Source of the DNA: Bacteroidota bacterium
GTDB lineage: Bacteria > Bacteroidota > Ignavibacteria > UBA10030 > UBA8401
Assembly (NCBI GenBank): GCA_008933835.1
Contig: WBUG01000016.1
Coordinates: 1-56,468, forward strand
Length of the DNA: 56,468 bases
Direction of reading: 5' to 3'
Both the position numbers and the translations under genes were made by a program. How positions within the stretch are numbered: position 1 is the first letter of the stretch; each line of letters begins with the position of its first letter. This document shows positions 25,318-33,497 of this stretch, piece after piece. Below the pieces are notes generated by a model. That model did not search any database. It was not told where the DNA came from and saw only the letters and a list, made by a program, of their open reading frames with translations.

Positions 25318-25948
25318 GCCATAAACCGAAAAACATCGGGACCACAAAGTAATTGCAGTTTATGCAGACAGTCTCTTGAAAGCCAATATGGCCCCGCAAA
25401 AAAACGCGGGACTACAAAGCTATCGACTGCTAAGCAGAATATCTCTTAAAAGCCAATGTAGCCCCGACAAAAAACATCGGGACTACAAAACTATTTCAGC
25501 TTATGCAATCAGTCTCTTAAAAGCCAATGTAGCCCCGATAGAAAACATCGGGACTACAAAGCTATCGACTGCTAAGCAGAATATCTCTTAAAAGCCAATG
25601 TAGCCCCGATAGAAAACATCGGGACTACAAAGCTATCGACTGCTAAGCAGAATATCTCTTAAAAGCCAATGTAGCCCCGACAAAAAACATCGGGACTACA
25701 AAACTATTTCAGCCTATGCAATCAGTCTCTTAAAAGCCAATGTAGCCCCGATAGAAAACATCGGGACTACAAAGCTATCGACTGCTAAGCAGAATATCTC
25801 TTAAAAGCCAATGTAGCCCCGACAAAAAACATCGGGACTACAAAACTATTTCAGCCTATGCAATCAGTCTCTTAAAAGCCAATGTAGCCCCGATAGAAAA
25901 CATCGGGACTACAAAGCTATCGACTGCTAAGCAGAATATCTCTTAAAA
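25318..25948. repeat. 71-bp tandem repeat array that copies the 3' end of fabF
   Basis: Nine units start at 25318 (decayed), 25382, 25452, 25523, 25594, 25665, 25736, 25807 and 25878; from 25452 on the period is exactly 71. Each begins gccaatgtag, then a hairpin CCCCGAT...ATCGGG flanked by GTAG and ACTAC, then a variable part, then tctcttaaaa. Type A units (25523, 25594, 25736, 25878, and 25382 with a variant hairpin) contain 'ctaagcagaatatctc', identical to the last codons and stop of fabF. Type B units (25452, 25665, 25807) have 'ctatttcagc' and 'gcaatcagtctc' instead. The array runs without a break into the true fabF end at 25927-25960. Open frames across it are artefacts of the repeat. 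Confidence 0.93.
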
Positions 25949-27186
25949 GCCAATGTAGCATTATGGCCGCCGAAGCCGAAGGCGTTGCAGATGGCGGCGT
26001 TGACGGTGCGCTTTTCGGACTTGTTCGGGACGTAGTACAGGTCGCACTCGGGGTCGGGGGTCTCGTAGTTGATGGTCGGATGGACCTCGTTGGAGACGAT
26101 GGACATGACGGTGGCGATGGCCCCCACCACGCCCGCCGCGCCGAGCAGATGCCCCACCATGGACTTGGTGGAGTTCACGGCGAGCTTCGGCGCATGCTCC
26201 CCGAAGACCGCCTTGATGGCCGCGGTCTCGTACTTGTCGTTGTAGTAGGTGGAGGTGCCGTGCGCGTTCACGTAATCGACCTCCTCGGGCCGGAGACCGG
26301 CGTCCTTCAGCGCCATGCGCATGGAGCGCTGGGCTCCCTCGCCGTTCGGCGCCGGTTCGGTGATGTGGTGCGCGTCGCCGGTGAACCCGATGCCCGCCAG
26401 TTCGGCGTAGATCTTCGCACCGCGCGCCTTCGCGTGCTCCAGCTCTTCGAGGATGAGCACGCCGCCCCCCTCACCCATCACGAATCCGTCACGGTCCTTA
26501 TCGAACGGCCGGCTCGCCTTCTCGGGAGCGTCGTTCCGGGTGGAGAGGGCCTTCAGCGCGTTGAACCCGCCGATCCCCATCTCGCAGATGCCCGCCTCGG
26601 AACCGCCGCACATCATCACGTCCGCCATGCCGCGCTGGATGAGCATCATCGCGTCGCCGATGGCGTGCGACGCGGTGGCGCAGGCCGAGACCGTGGCGTA
26701 GTTCGGTCCTTTCAGACCGTACTTGATGGAGAGCCGTCCCGCGGCGATGTCCGGGATCATCATCGGGATGAAGAAGGGACTGATGCGGTCCGGACTCTTC
26801 CGCTCCACCATGTTGCCGGTCTGCGTCTGGAACGTCTTGAACCCGCCGATGCCCGAACCGAACACCACCCCCGCCCGCTCCTTGTCCGTCTTCTCGAAGT
26901 CGATGCCGGCGTCCGTCACCGCCTGCTCCGCGGCCGCCATGGCGTACTGCGTGAACTGGTCCACCCGCTGCGCGAGCTTCCGGTCCATGTACGACAACGG
27001 GTCGAACCCTTTCAGTTCGCCGGCGAACTTGGTCTCGTAATTGGCGGTGTCGAAGTGCGTGATGGGGGCGATGCCGCTCTTCCCCGCCAGCGCGCTGGTC
27101 CAGAAATCGGCGACCGACAGGCCGATGGGGGTGACGGCGCCCATGCCGGTCACGACGACGCGGCGCGGGGTTCCGTGGTATGCCAT
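25927..27186 (-). CDS. fabF: 3-oxoacyl-ACP synthase II
   Basis: 419 residues with AAAAGGAG before the ATG. Active-site C169 (VSACATASHAIG), catalytic histidines in VNAHGTSTYYNDK and SMVGHLLGAAG, and the final GFGGHNATLAFKRY. It elongates acyl-ACP by condensation with malonyl-ACP. Its last eleven codons are the source of, or derive from, the type A units of the adjoining array: the coding end and stop (25927-25960) read straight into repeat sequence. It lies downstream of acpP with two hairpins in between. Confidence 0.97.
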   Translation of the reverse strand: MAYHGTPRRVVVTGMGAVTPIGLSVADFWTSALAGKSGIAPITHFDTANYETKFAGELKGFDPLSYMDRKLAQRVDQFTQYAMAAAEQAVTDAGIDFEKTDKERAGVVFGSGIGGFKTFQTQTGNMVERKSPDRISPFFIPMMIPDIAAGRLSIKYGLKGPNYATVSACATASHAIGDAMMLIQRGMADVMMCGGSEAGICEMGIGGFNALKALSTRNDAPEKASRPFDKDRDGFVMGEGGGVLILEELEHAKARGAKIYAELAGIGFTGDAHHITEPAPNGEGAQRSMRMALKDAGLRPEEVDYVNAHGTSTYYNDKYETAAIKAVFGEHAPKLAVNSTKSMVGHLLGAAGVVGAIATVMSIVSNEVHPTINYETPDPECDLYYVPNKSEKRTVNAAICNAFGFGGHNATLAFKRYSA

Positions 27187-27233
27187 GGGAAGCTCCTTTT
27201 AAAAACAGTAAACCACATCGTCACAGCGAACGT

Positions 27234-27276
27234 CGCAGACCGTACGGGGTCTGCGGTCCGGACCCGGAGGTCCGGA
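27234..27276 (-). promoter_or_regulatory. two adjacent hairpins between acpP and fabF
   Basis: The first has arms CGCAGACC (27234-27241) and GGTCTGCG (27248-27255); the second TCCGGACC (27257-27264) and GGTCCGGA (27269-27276). Both are perfect. They lie in the 136-bp gap after acpP, without T runs. They could stabilise the short acpP message or cause partial termination, so that carrier protein is made in excess of FabF; this role is inferred. Confidence 0.5.
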
Positions 27277-27322
27277 ACACGTATCGGGCCACCCGTGTGA
27301 CGGTGTGGTCTACAAGAACGAA

Positions 27323-27559
27323 TTAACCTTTTTTACCGGTGATGTACTTGATCGCATCGCCGACGGTGCCGATCTTCTCGGCGTCCTCGTCCGGAATGCT
27401 CAGGCCGAAGCTCTTCTCGAACTCCATCACCAGCTCCACGGTGTCGAGCGAATCGGCGCCGAGGTCGTTCGTGAAGGACGCGGTCTCAGTGACCTGCGCA
27501 GCATCAACGCCAAGCTTGTTGACGATGATCTCTTTCACTTTTGCAGCAACATCTGACAT
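27323..27559 (-). CDS. acpP: acyl carrier protein
   Basis: 78 residues with the phosphopantetheine site S37 in [16 protein letters not shown] and the usual acidic helices. AGGAGAG precedes the ATG. It carries growing acyl chains for the Fab enzymes encoded around it and for PlsX. The AT-rich 130-bp gap upstream (27560-27689) may contain an internal promoter, but no convincing box was found. Confidence 0.97.
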   Translation of the reverse strand: MSDVAAKVKEIIVNKLGVDAAQVTETASFTNDLGADSLDTVELVMEFEKSFGLSIPDEDAEKIGTVGDAIKYITGKKG

Positions 27560-27689
27560 GGTGTCTCTCCTATTAGTAATTGGGAAAATGCGTTGTGTTT
27601 CGAAATCCTTAAAAACAGCGTGTTCTTTGCGTTTTCGTCTACTGTACCTTCAATTCCCAAATCCCACAATTTCACAATTTTTCAATTTA

Positions 27690-28442
27690 TTACATTGCCA
27701 TTCCGCCGTCGACGCTCAGGGTCTGTCCGGTGATGTATCCGGCATCGTCGGACGCCAGGAAGCAGACCACCCGGGCCACTTCCTCCGGTTTCGCCATCCG
27801 CTTCATCGGAATGATGCCCAAGATACCTTCTTTTTGTTTATCATTCAACTTTTCTGTCATGTCCGTTTCGATGAACCCGGGGGCGATAGCGTTCACCCGG
27901 ACGTTCCGGGAGGCGAGCTCCTTGGCCATCGATTTGGTGAATCCGACGACCCCGGCCTTGGAGGCGACGTAATTGGACTGTCCGGCGTTCCCCATCAATC
28001 CGACCACGGAGGAGATGTTGATGATGGAACCGGTCTGCTGACCCATCATCTGCCGGCAGGCGGCCTTCGTGAAGTTGAAGACGCTCTTCAGGTTCGTGGC
28101 GATGACCTCGTCCCAGTCCTGCTCGCTCATCCGCATCAGCAGCCCGTCCTTCGTCACCCCGGCGTTGTTCACCAGAATGTCCAGCCGGCCGAACTCTTTG
28201 ATGACCGCCTGGACCACGTCGTTGGACTGCGCCGTGCTGGCGGCGTCGGACTGGAACGCGAGCGCCTTCCGCCCCGATGCCTGGAGCTCCGCGACGAGAT
28301 TGTCCGCCTCCTCCTTCCGGCTTCGGTAGGTGAACGCCACGTCGGCCCCCGCCGCGGCCAGATGCTGCACGATGGCGCGGCCGATGCCGCGCGAACCGCC
28401 GGTGACCAGCGCCGTTTTGCCGTTGAGATGATAGTGCGTCAT
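27690..28442 (-). CDS. fabG: 3-oxoacyl-ACP reductase
   Basis: 250 residues, short-chain dehydrogenase/reductase. NADP-binding TGGSRGIGRAI near residues 14-24, NNAGVTKDGLLMRM, SSVVGLMGNAGQSNYVASKAGVVGFTKS with the YxxxK catalytic pair, and the C-terminal DAGYITGQTLSVDGGMAM. It reduces beta-ketoacyl-ACP. The position between fabD (via a DUF3109 gene) and acpP is the standard fab cluster order. Confidence 0.96.
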   Translation of the reverse strand: MTHYHLNGKTALVTGGSRGIGRAIVQHLAAAGADVAFTYRSRKEEADNLVAELQASGRKALAFQSDAASTAQSNDVVQAVIKEFGRLDILVNNAGVTKDGLLMRMSEQDWDEVIATNLKSVFNFTKAACRQMMGQQTGSIINISSVVGLMGNAGQSNYVASKAGVVGFTKSMAKELASRNVRVNAIAPGFIETDMTEKLNDKQKEGILGIIPMKRMAKPEEVARVVCFLASDDAGYITGQTLSVDGGMAM

Positions 28443-28492
28443 GATGTCGGTCCGTTAGTGTGGAAGGAACGTATCGAGGCACCGGCCGCGCG

Positions 28493-29068
28493 TCATGCGC
28501 TCCGGCGCGCCTCCTGCATCGCTTTGAGCGTCTGATATCCCTCGTTGCCGAGCACGTACTCCAGCTCCGCCTTGCACGAGTCGACCAGCGTGGTGTCGGT
28601 GTCCCGCACGATGGAGCAGCAGACCGCCTCGTCCTGCTGATAATCGTCGAACGTCACGGTGCCGTTGTCCACGCAGATCGGGAAGGCGATGCAGTAGAAC
28701 GGCTTGATCTTCCACGGGTCGCCGTACTTCTCCGCGCTGACGAGCTGGATGCTGCACCGGCCGTCCTTCCGCAGGAAGGTGCACTTGCCGTTGTGGACCT
28801 CGGTGCCGACGGCGTATCCGGAGGGGAAATCCAGGTCCTCTTCGAACCGTGTTTCGAACCAGACCGACTCGTCGCGCACCTGCGTCTCGTCCATCTGCCC
28901 CTTCACCTCCTCCTTGTGCTGAAGGACGACCTCCTTTTCCGCCGGGTCCACGAAGACGCCCGAGGAACAGCAGGTGGTCTGGCACTGGTACGGTCCGCAG
29001 CCGCGGGCGAACCCCTTCTCGAAGAGGATGGGGTCGATGCGGTATTTTCCGATGATGAGCTCGCTCAC
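28493..29068 (-). CDS. DUF3109/YkgJ-like cysteine-cluster protein inside the fab operon
   Basis: The start is a GTG at 29068 whose GTGA overlaps the fabD stop; upstream in-frame sequence is antisense-like to fabD. 191 residues, no signal peptide. A cysteine-rich entry motif GCGPYQCQTTCCSSG (about residues 24-38), then CTFLRKDGRCSIQ, FYCIAFPICVD, VCCSIVRDTD and DSCKAELEY: over ten cysteines suited to bind zinc or iron. The family is widespread in Bacteroidota-like genomes and uncharacterised. Translational coupling to fabD and location before fabG suggest a link to lipid synthesis or its redox state, but no function can be assigned. Confidence 0.8.
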   Translation of the reverse strand: MSELIIGKYRIDPILFEKGFARGCGPYQCQTTCCSSGVFVDPAEKEVVLQHKEEVKGQMDETQVRDESVWFETRFEEDLDFPSGYAVGTEVHNGKCTFLRKDGRCSIQLVSAEKYGDPWKIKPFYCIAFPICVDNGTVTFDDYQQDEAVCCSIVRDTDTTLVDSCKAELEYVLGNEGYQTLKAMQEARRSA

Positions 29069-29979
29069 GCCGACGCTCCCGGCAGGTCCGCCGCCGTATC
29101 GAATCCGGCGCACTCCGCCGCGGCCACGGTCCGTTTCACCAAACCCTGCAGCACCTTCCCCGGACCCACTTCGACGAAACGCGATGCTCCGGCGGCCGCC
29201 ATGGCGGCGGCCGATTCCTCCCAGCGCACGGGACTGGTCACCTGCTCGAACAGCAGCGTGCGGATCTCCTCCGCCGTGGTGACCGGACGGGCGGTGACGT
29301 TCGCATAGACGGGAATGGAGGCGTCGCGGAACGGTACCGCGTCCAGCGCCTCCTTCAGCCGCTCCTTGGCGGACTGCATGAGGGGGGAATGGAACGCGCC
29401 GCTCACCACCAGCTCCTTCACCAGTTTCGCCCCGGCGCCTTTCGCCAGCTCCATCGCCTTCCGCACGCCGTCCACACTGCCGGAGATGACGATCTGTCCG
29501 GGAGAATTGAAGTTGGCCGGCTGCACCACACCGGCAACGGACGCGTCGGCGCAGAGCCGCTGCACCGCCTCCGGTGCGAGACCGACCACCGCCGCCATGG
29601 TGCCCGGATGCTCTTCGCCCGCGCGCTGCATCAGTTCGCCGCGGAGGCGGACCAGCTTCAGCGCATCGGTGAACCCGACGGCGCCGGCCGCCACGAGGGC
29701 GGAGTACTCTCCGAGCGAATGTCCCGCGACCATCGCCGCATCGGCGGGCTTCAGGAGGTTCCACATCACCACGCTGTGCAGGAAGATGGCGGGCTGCGTG
29801 TTCTTGGTCTGCTTCAGTTCCGTTTCCGGACCGCCGAACAGAAGGGACGAGAGGGGGAACCCGAGGACGGCGTCCGCCTCATCGAACATCGCCCGTGCCG
29901 CCGGAAAACGCTCCGACAGCTCCTTGCCCATACCGACATACTGCGAACCCTGTCCGGGGAATATGTATGCTGTGCTCAT
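29065..29979 (-). CDS. fabD: malonyl-CoA:ACP transacylase
   Basis: 304 residues. Opening YIFPGQGSQYVGMG, nucleophile S88 in GHSLGEYSAL, QPANFNSPGQIVISG and the histidine in VSGAFHSPLM. It loads malonate onto ACP. The stop overlaps the start of the DUF3109 gene. Upstream is a 90-bp low-complexity gap after fabH. Confidence 0.97.
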   Translation of the reverse strand: MSTAYIFPGQGSQYVGMGKELSERFPAARAMFDEADAVLGFPLSSLLFGGPETELKQTKNTQPAIFLHSVVMWNLLKPADAAMVAGHSLGEYSALVAAGAVGFTDALKLVRLRGELMQRAGEEHPGTMAAVVGLAPEAVQRLCADASVAGVVQPANFNSPGQIVISGSVDGVRKAMELAKGAGAKLVKELVVSGAFHSPLMQSAKERLKEALDAVPFRDASIPVYANVTARPVTTAEEIRTLLFEQVTSPVRWEESAAAMAAAGASRFVEVGPGKVLQGLVKRTVAAAECAGFDTAADLPGASA

Positions 29980-30069
29980 GCTTCGTTGATCGCAAAGGGC
30001 CCCGAGTATCGCCCCATTCTTAATTCTTAATTCTTAATTTCTCTTTTCTTTTTTCTCTTTTCTTTTATT
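29980..30069. repeat. low-complexity spacer between fabH and fabD
   Basis: Three 7-bp ATTCTTA units lie at 30016-30036, followed by a T/C-only tract to about 30069. On the transcribed minus strand this is a purine-rich A/G tract ending at the fabH stop. Slippage-prone; no gene. Confidence 0.6.
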
Positions 30070-31065
30070 TCAGTATGCCCATTTCACATACACCGCGCCC
30101 CAGGTGAATCCGGCGCCGAAGCTGGCGAGGACGAGGTTCTGACCCTTCTTGATCTTCCCTTCGTGCCACCACTCCGACAGGCAGAGGGGAATGGTGGCGG
30201 CGGTGGTGTTGCCGTACCGTCCGATGTTGATCATCACCTTCGACTTGTCGAGTCCCATCCGGTCCGCCGTGGCGTCGATGATGCGCAGGTTGGCCTGGTG
30301 CGGCACGAGCCAGTCCACGTCCGCGCCGGTCAGTCCGTTCCGCGCCATGATCTCGGCCGAGACGTCCGCCATGCCGACCACGGCCACTTTGAAGACCGAC
30401 TTGCCGTCCTGGTAGATGTAGTGCATCTTGTTGGCGATGGTATCGGCGGAGGGTGGATTGAGGCTGCCGCCTCCCTTCATGTAGAGATAGTCGCCGCCGC
30501 TGCCGTCCGAGTACAGCTTATGGTCGATGATGCCCAGCGACGGGTCCGCGGAGGGTTCCAGCAGCACGGCGGCCCCGGCGTCGCCGAAGAGGATGCAGGT
30601 GTTCCGGTCCGTGTAGTCCAGGATGGAGCTCATCTTGTCCGCGCCGACGACGAGCACCTTCTTGTACGCGCCAGTCTGGACCAGCTGCGAACCGAGGGAG
30701 AGGGCGTAGACGAAGCCCGAGCAGGCGGCGGAGATGTCGAAGCCCCACGCCTTCTTCGCGCCGATCTTCTCCTGCAGCACGCAGGCGGTGGCGGGGAAGA
30801 ACATGTCCGGCGTGACGGTGGCGAAGATGATGACGTCCAGCTCCTCCGCCGTGATGCCGCGGTTCTTCAGCAGCATCTGCACGGCGGGCACGGCCAGGTC
30901 CGACGTGGCCCCCTGTTTCAGGATGCGGCGTTCGCTGATGCCGGTGCGGGTGCGGATCCATTCGTCGTTCGTTTCGACGAGCTTCTCGAGGTCGTGGTTG
31001 GTCATGACCGTGTCGGGAACGTAGTGTCCGACGGCGGTGATGGCGGCTCTGATGGTGTTCGGCAT
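30070..31065 (-). CDS. fabH: 3-oxoacyl-ACP synthase III
   Basis: The ATG at 31065 gives 331 residues beginning MPNTIRAAITAVGHYVP; a longer in-frame stretch upstream is antisense to plsX and not protein-like. Catalytic C115 in DISAACSGFVYAL, histidine in PHQANLRIID and asparagine in GRYGNTTAATIP. It starts fatty acid synthesis from an acyl-CoA primer and malonyl-ACP. It lies 44 bp after plsX in the same operon. Confidence 0.97.
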   Translation of the reverse strand: MPNTIRAAITAVGHYVPDTVMTNHDLEKLVETNDEWIRTRTGISERRILKQGATSDLAVPAVQMLLKNRGITAEELDVIIFATVTPDMFFPATACVLQEKIGAKKAWGFDISAACSGFVYALSLGSQLVQTGAYKKVLVVGADKMSSILDYTDRNTCILFGDAGAAVLLEPSADPSLGIIDHKLYSDGSGGDYLYMKGGGSLNPPSADTIANKMHYIYQDGKSVFKVAVVGMADVSAEIMARNGLTGADVDWLVPHQANLRIIDATADRMGLDKSKVMINIGRYGNTTAATIPLCLSEWWHEGKIKKGQNLVLASFGAGFTWGAVYVKWAY

Positions 31066-31109
31066 AGTGCTCCGATGCGGCGGTCGTTCGGCGGACCGGC
31101 CGGTGGTGA

Positions 31110-32135
31110 TTATCGTTGTCCCTGGAGTGATTCCCGGATGTGCTCGTTGACGCGGAACTGCACCGTCTCTTCGGCGCGGAAGAGCATGTTCTTGACCGCC
31201 TTCGGCGGCGAACTGCCGTGGCCGATGATGGTGACGCCGTTGACGCCGAGCAGCGGCACGCCGCCGAACTCGGTGTAGTCCATGTCCCGGAAGATCTCGC
31301 GGAGCGATCCGCGCAGCGCGCCGATCATCAGCTTGTTGAGCAGGCCCCTGTCGGCGAACTTCCGGAACTGGTGCTTGAGGTAGCCGGGGATGCTCTCGGC
31401 GAACTTCAGCAGGATGTTGCCGACGAATCCGTCGCACACCACCACGTCCACCTTCCCCTTCAGGATGTCGCGCCCCTCGATGTTGCCGACGAAGTTCAGC
31501 GTCCCCTTCCGTTCCGCGATGTACTTGTACGACTCCTTCGCCAGTTCGTTCCCCTTGGAGTCCTCCTCGCCGATGTTCAGCAGGCCCACCCGCGGCGTGC
31601 TCTTCTTCAGCATGGAACGGGAGTAGATGCTTCCCATCACGCCGAACTCGTAGAGGAACTGCGGACGGCAGTCGGAGACCGCGCCGGCGTCGACGATGAG
31701 GACCGGTCCGCTCTCGCTCGGAAAGATGGCCGCCACGGTGGGACGGCTCACGCCGGGAATGCGCCCCAGGATGAGGGTCGACGCCGCGGTCACCGCGCCG
31801 GTGTTGCCGGCGGAGACGAACGCGTCGACCTCCCCCTGTTTGTGCATCGTCATCCCTTTCACCATCGATGAGTCGGGCTTCGTCTTGATGGCGACGACGG
31901 GGGAATCGTGCATGTCGATGACGGCGGGGGCGTGGACGACGGAGAGCGGAAGTCCGGCGGTGTCGTGCTTCGCCAGTTCGGCGGCGATCCGCGGTTCGTC
32001 GCCGACCAGCACGACGTGGAAGCGGCCTCCGCATTGGCGCAGGCATTCGACGGCGCCGGTGACCTCATTGGCGGGGGCGAAATCGCCTCCCATCGCGTCG
32101 AGGGCGATGCGGACGGTACGCGGGGTCTGGTTCAC
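31110..32135 (-). CDS. plsX: phosphate acyltransferase PlsX
   Basis: GTG at 32135 chosen because the product then starts NQTPRTVRIALDAMGGDFAP, as usual; a GTG at 32183 is an alternative adding 16 residues. 341 residues. Conserved DAMGGD, AVIDMHDSPVVAIKTKPDSSMV, DAFVSAGNTGAVTAAS, NIGEEDSKGNEL, DVVVCDGFVGNILLK and FGGVPLLGVNG. It converts acyl-ACP to acyl-phosphate for phospholipid synthesis. It sits between rpmF and fabH, the classical cluster. Confidence 0.95.
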   Translation of the reverse strand: MNQTPRTVRIALDAMGGDFAPANEVTGAVECLRQCGGRFHVVLVGDEPRIAAELAKHDTAGLPLSVVHAPAVIDMHDSPVVAIKTKPDSSMVKGMTMHKQGEVDAFVSAGNTGAVTAASTLILGRIPGVSRPTVAAIFPSESGPVLIVDAGAVSDCRPQFLYEFGVMGSIYSRSMLKKSTPRVGLLNIGEEDSKGNELAKESYKYIAERKGTLNFVGNIEGRDILKGKVDVVVCDGFVGNILLKFAESIPGYLKHQFRKFADRGLLNKLMIGALRGSLREIFRDMDYTEFGGVPLLGVNGVTIIGHGSSPPKAVKNMLFRAEETVQFRVNEHIRESLQGQR

Positions 32136-32221
32136 GGTCGGGACGGTGTGTGGTGAGGTGCGGTCATGGAAAAGCCACAGCACTTCGTGAAAAATGCCAT
32201 GGCTTCCCGATGCGGCGTCGT

Positions 32222-32413
32222 TTACGCCTGCTTCTTCTCCATGATGACGCGACCCTTGTACATCAGCTTCCCGTCGGAGGTCCAGACGGCGCGATGGCTC
32301 AGGTGCGTCTCGCCCGAGGCGGGATCGACCGCGAGGGTCGGCGCTTCGGCCTTGTAGTGGGTCCGGCGTTTGCGGCCGCGGGTCTTCGAGTGTCGGCGTT
32401 TCGGATTCGGCAT
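32222..32413 (-). CDS. rpmF: 50S ribosomal protein L32
   Basis: 63 residues: [20 protein letters not shown] opening, [14 protein letters not shown] and a basic core. AAGGGA precedes the ATG. The zinc cysteines seen in some L32 proteins are absent, so this is the zinc-free form. It is followed by plsX, as in many bacteria. Confidence 0.96.
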   Translation of the reverse strand: MPNPKRRHSKTRGRKRRTHYKAEAPTLAVDPASGETHLSHRAVWTSDGKLMYKGRVIMEKKQA

Positions 32414-32436
32414 GGCAGTGTCCCTTCAGATGATAA

Positions 32437-32913
32437 TTAGTGTTCTTCCTTCTTCAACAGTCTCTTGAGCCCCTCCCAGCGCGGGTCCGCCGCTTCGTCG
32501 CTCCGCTCCGGCACGGCGGGGATCTCGCACTCCGCGCGGCCGCACTCCAGTTTCAGCGGCACCGCCAGGGTGAGGTACTCGCGCACGCCCGGCGCGATGT
32601 CGATGATGTTCTGGTCCGGACGCAGCACGTGGAAATCGTCCTCCTCGTCGGAGGTCTCGCCGGGTTCCCAGGCATAGACGCTGACGAACCGGGCCGTCAC
32701 GGACCGCTCGAACTCCTCAGCGCACCGGTCACAGACGAAACGTCCCGTGACGGCGGCATCGACCGTAGCGTGGATCTGGTCCATGCTCTTCACGAGGGAG
32801 ACGCGGGCGGTCACCGTTCCGCGGAAGTGCGCCTCCAACCCGATGACGCCCGCGTCGGCGGTGAGTTCGTACGGGTGAAGTCCTTCGGAGAGGTTCGAAA
32901 TATTGATCTGCAT
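32437..32913 (-). CDS. YceD-family (DUF177) protein
   Basis: ATG at 32913 chosen, giving 158 residues beginning MQINISNLSEG; 16 further residues are possible upstream but would start inside the promoter-proximal leader. The family motif DRCAEEF (single CDRC, near residue 61) and VREYLTLAVPLKLECG are present. DUF177 proteins are almost always encoded before rpmF and are linked to 23S rRNA accumulation in Escherichia coli and plants. First gene of the fab operon here, with a good promoter 70-100 bp upstream. Confidence 0.92.
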   Translation of the reverse strand: MQINISNLSEGLHPYELTADAGVIGLEAHFRGTVTARVSLVKSMDQIHATVDAAVTGRFVCDRCAEEFERSVTARFVSVYAWEPGETSDEEDDFHVLRPDQNIIDIAPGVREYLTLAVPLKLECGRAECEIPAVPERSDEAADPRWEGLKRLLKKEEH

Positions 32914-32982
32914 CGCGTCCACTACCCCATCACGAAGGGAAAAACGGTCAAAATCGTCCAATTTTGCAAAAAGACAGGGAAT

Positions 32983-33011
32983 AATATACCAAAAGGGGCG
33001 GAGAGAGTCAA
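32983..33011 (-). promoter_or_regulatory. sigma-70-type promoter of the yceD-rpmF-plsX-fab operon
   Basis: On the minus strand TTGACT (33011-33006), a 17-base spacer, TATATT (32988-32983). Same boxes and spacer as the crp-family promoter at 37961-37989. Confidence 0.75.
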
Positions 33012-33101
33012 GAATTGTACCGAGGAGAGGTTCCGGGGCAGGAACGGCGATGCCCCGCCTCCGAGGGGAGACAGGGCATCGTCGGTAGACCGGAAATGAG
33101 G

Positions 33102-33425
33102 TCAGACCTCTTCCACGGGAGCGGCCTGCTGCTCTTCGTGGTGCGGCGAGGTGAGCGGGAGACCGTGACGCTGCAGTTCGTCGTGCACGAAATCCACCGC
33201 TTCGGCCAGCGCATCGGCGAACTTCTCGAAGTCCTCCTTGTACAGGAAGATCTTATGCTTCTTGAACTCGTCCTCCCCCACCTTCTTGCTCTCGGTGATG
33301 GTGATATAGAAGTCCTTCTCGGATTTCGTGGCCTTCACGTCGAAGAAATAGGTCCGCTTGCCGGCTCGCACACGGCGGCTGAACACCTCTTCTTTTTTCT
33401 CATCCAGTACGGTAGACGTTTCCAA
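33102..33425 (-). CDS. DUF3276 / PUR-family nucleic-acid-binding protein
   Basis: A TTG start at 33425 preceded by AGGAGGG gives 107 residues. The core KKEEVFSRRVRAGKRTYFFDVKATKSEKDFYITITESKK...KIFLYKEDFEKFADAL is the DUF3276 pattern, a bacterial relative of the PUR repeat that binds single-stranded nucleic acid; it is characteristic of Bacteroidota and neighbours. The last 20 residues are acidic and disordered. It is monocistronic. Its role in the cell is not established. Confidence 0.88.
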   Translation of the reverse strand: METSTVLDEKKEEVFSRRVRAGKRTYFFDVKATKSEKDFYITITESKKVGEDEFKKHKIFLYKEDFEKFADALAEAVDFVHDELQRHGLPLTSPHHEEQQAAPVEEV

Positions 33426-33497
33426 TGCTGCAACCCTCCTATGATAACTGATGGTGATGTTCCGTAGTGTGCAATCCTTGCACGTTGATTGAGACGA

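Noticed and set aside
25376-25591. Open reading frames inside the 71-bp array
   Set aside because: They exist only because the repeat lacks stops in one frame; no ribosome binding site and each copy encodes the same peptide.
25318-25948. Possible CRISPR array
   Set aside because: Units have no unique spacers; whole 71-bp units repeat, include fabF codons, and no cas genes are near.
29069-29764. N-terminal extension of the DUF3109 gene
   Set aside because: It is a second frame of fabD with biased Gly/Arg content; the GTGA overlap gives the natural start.
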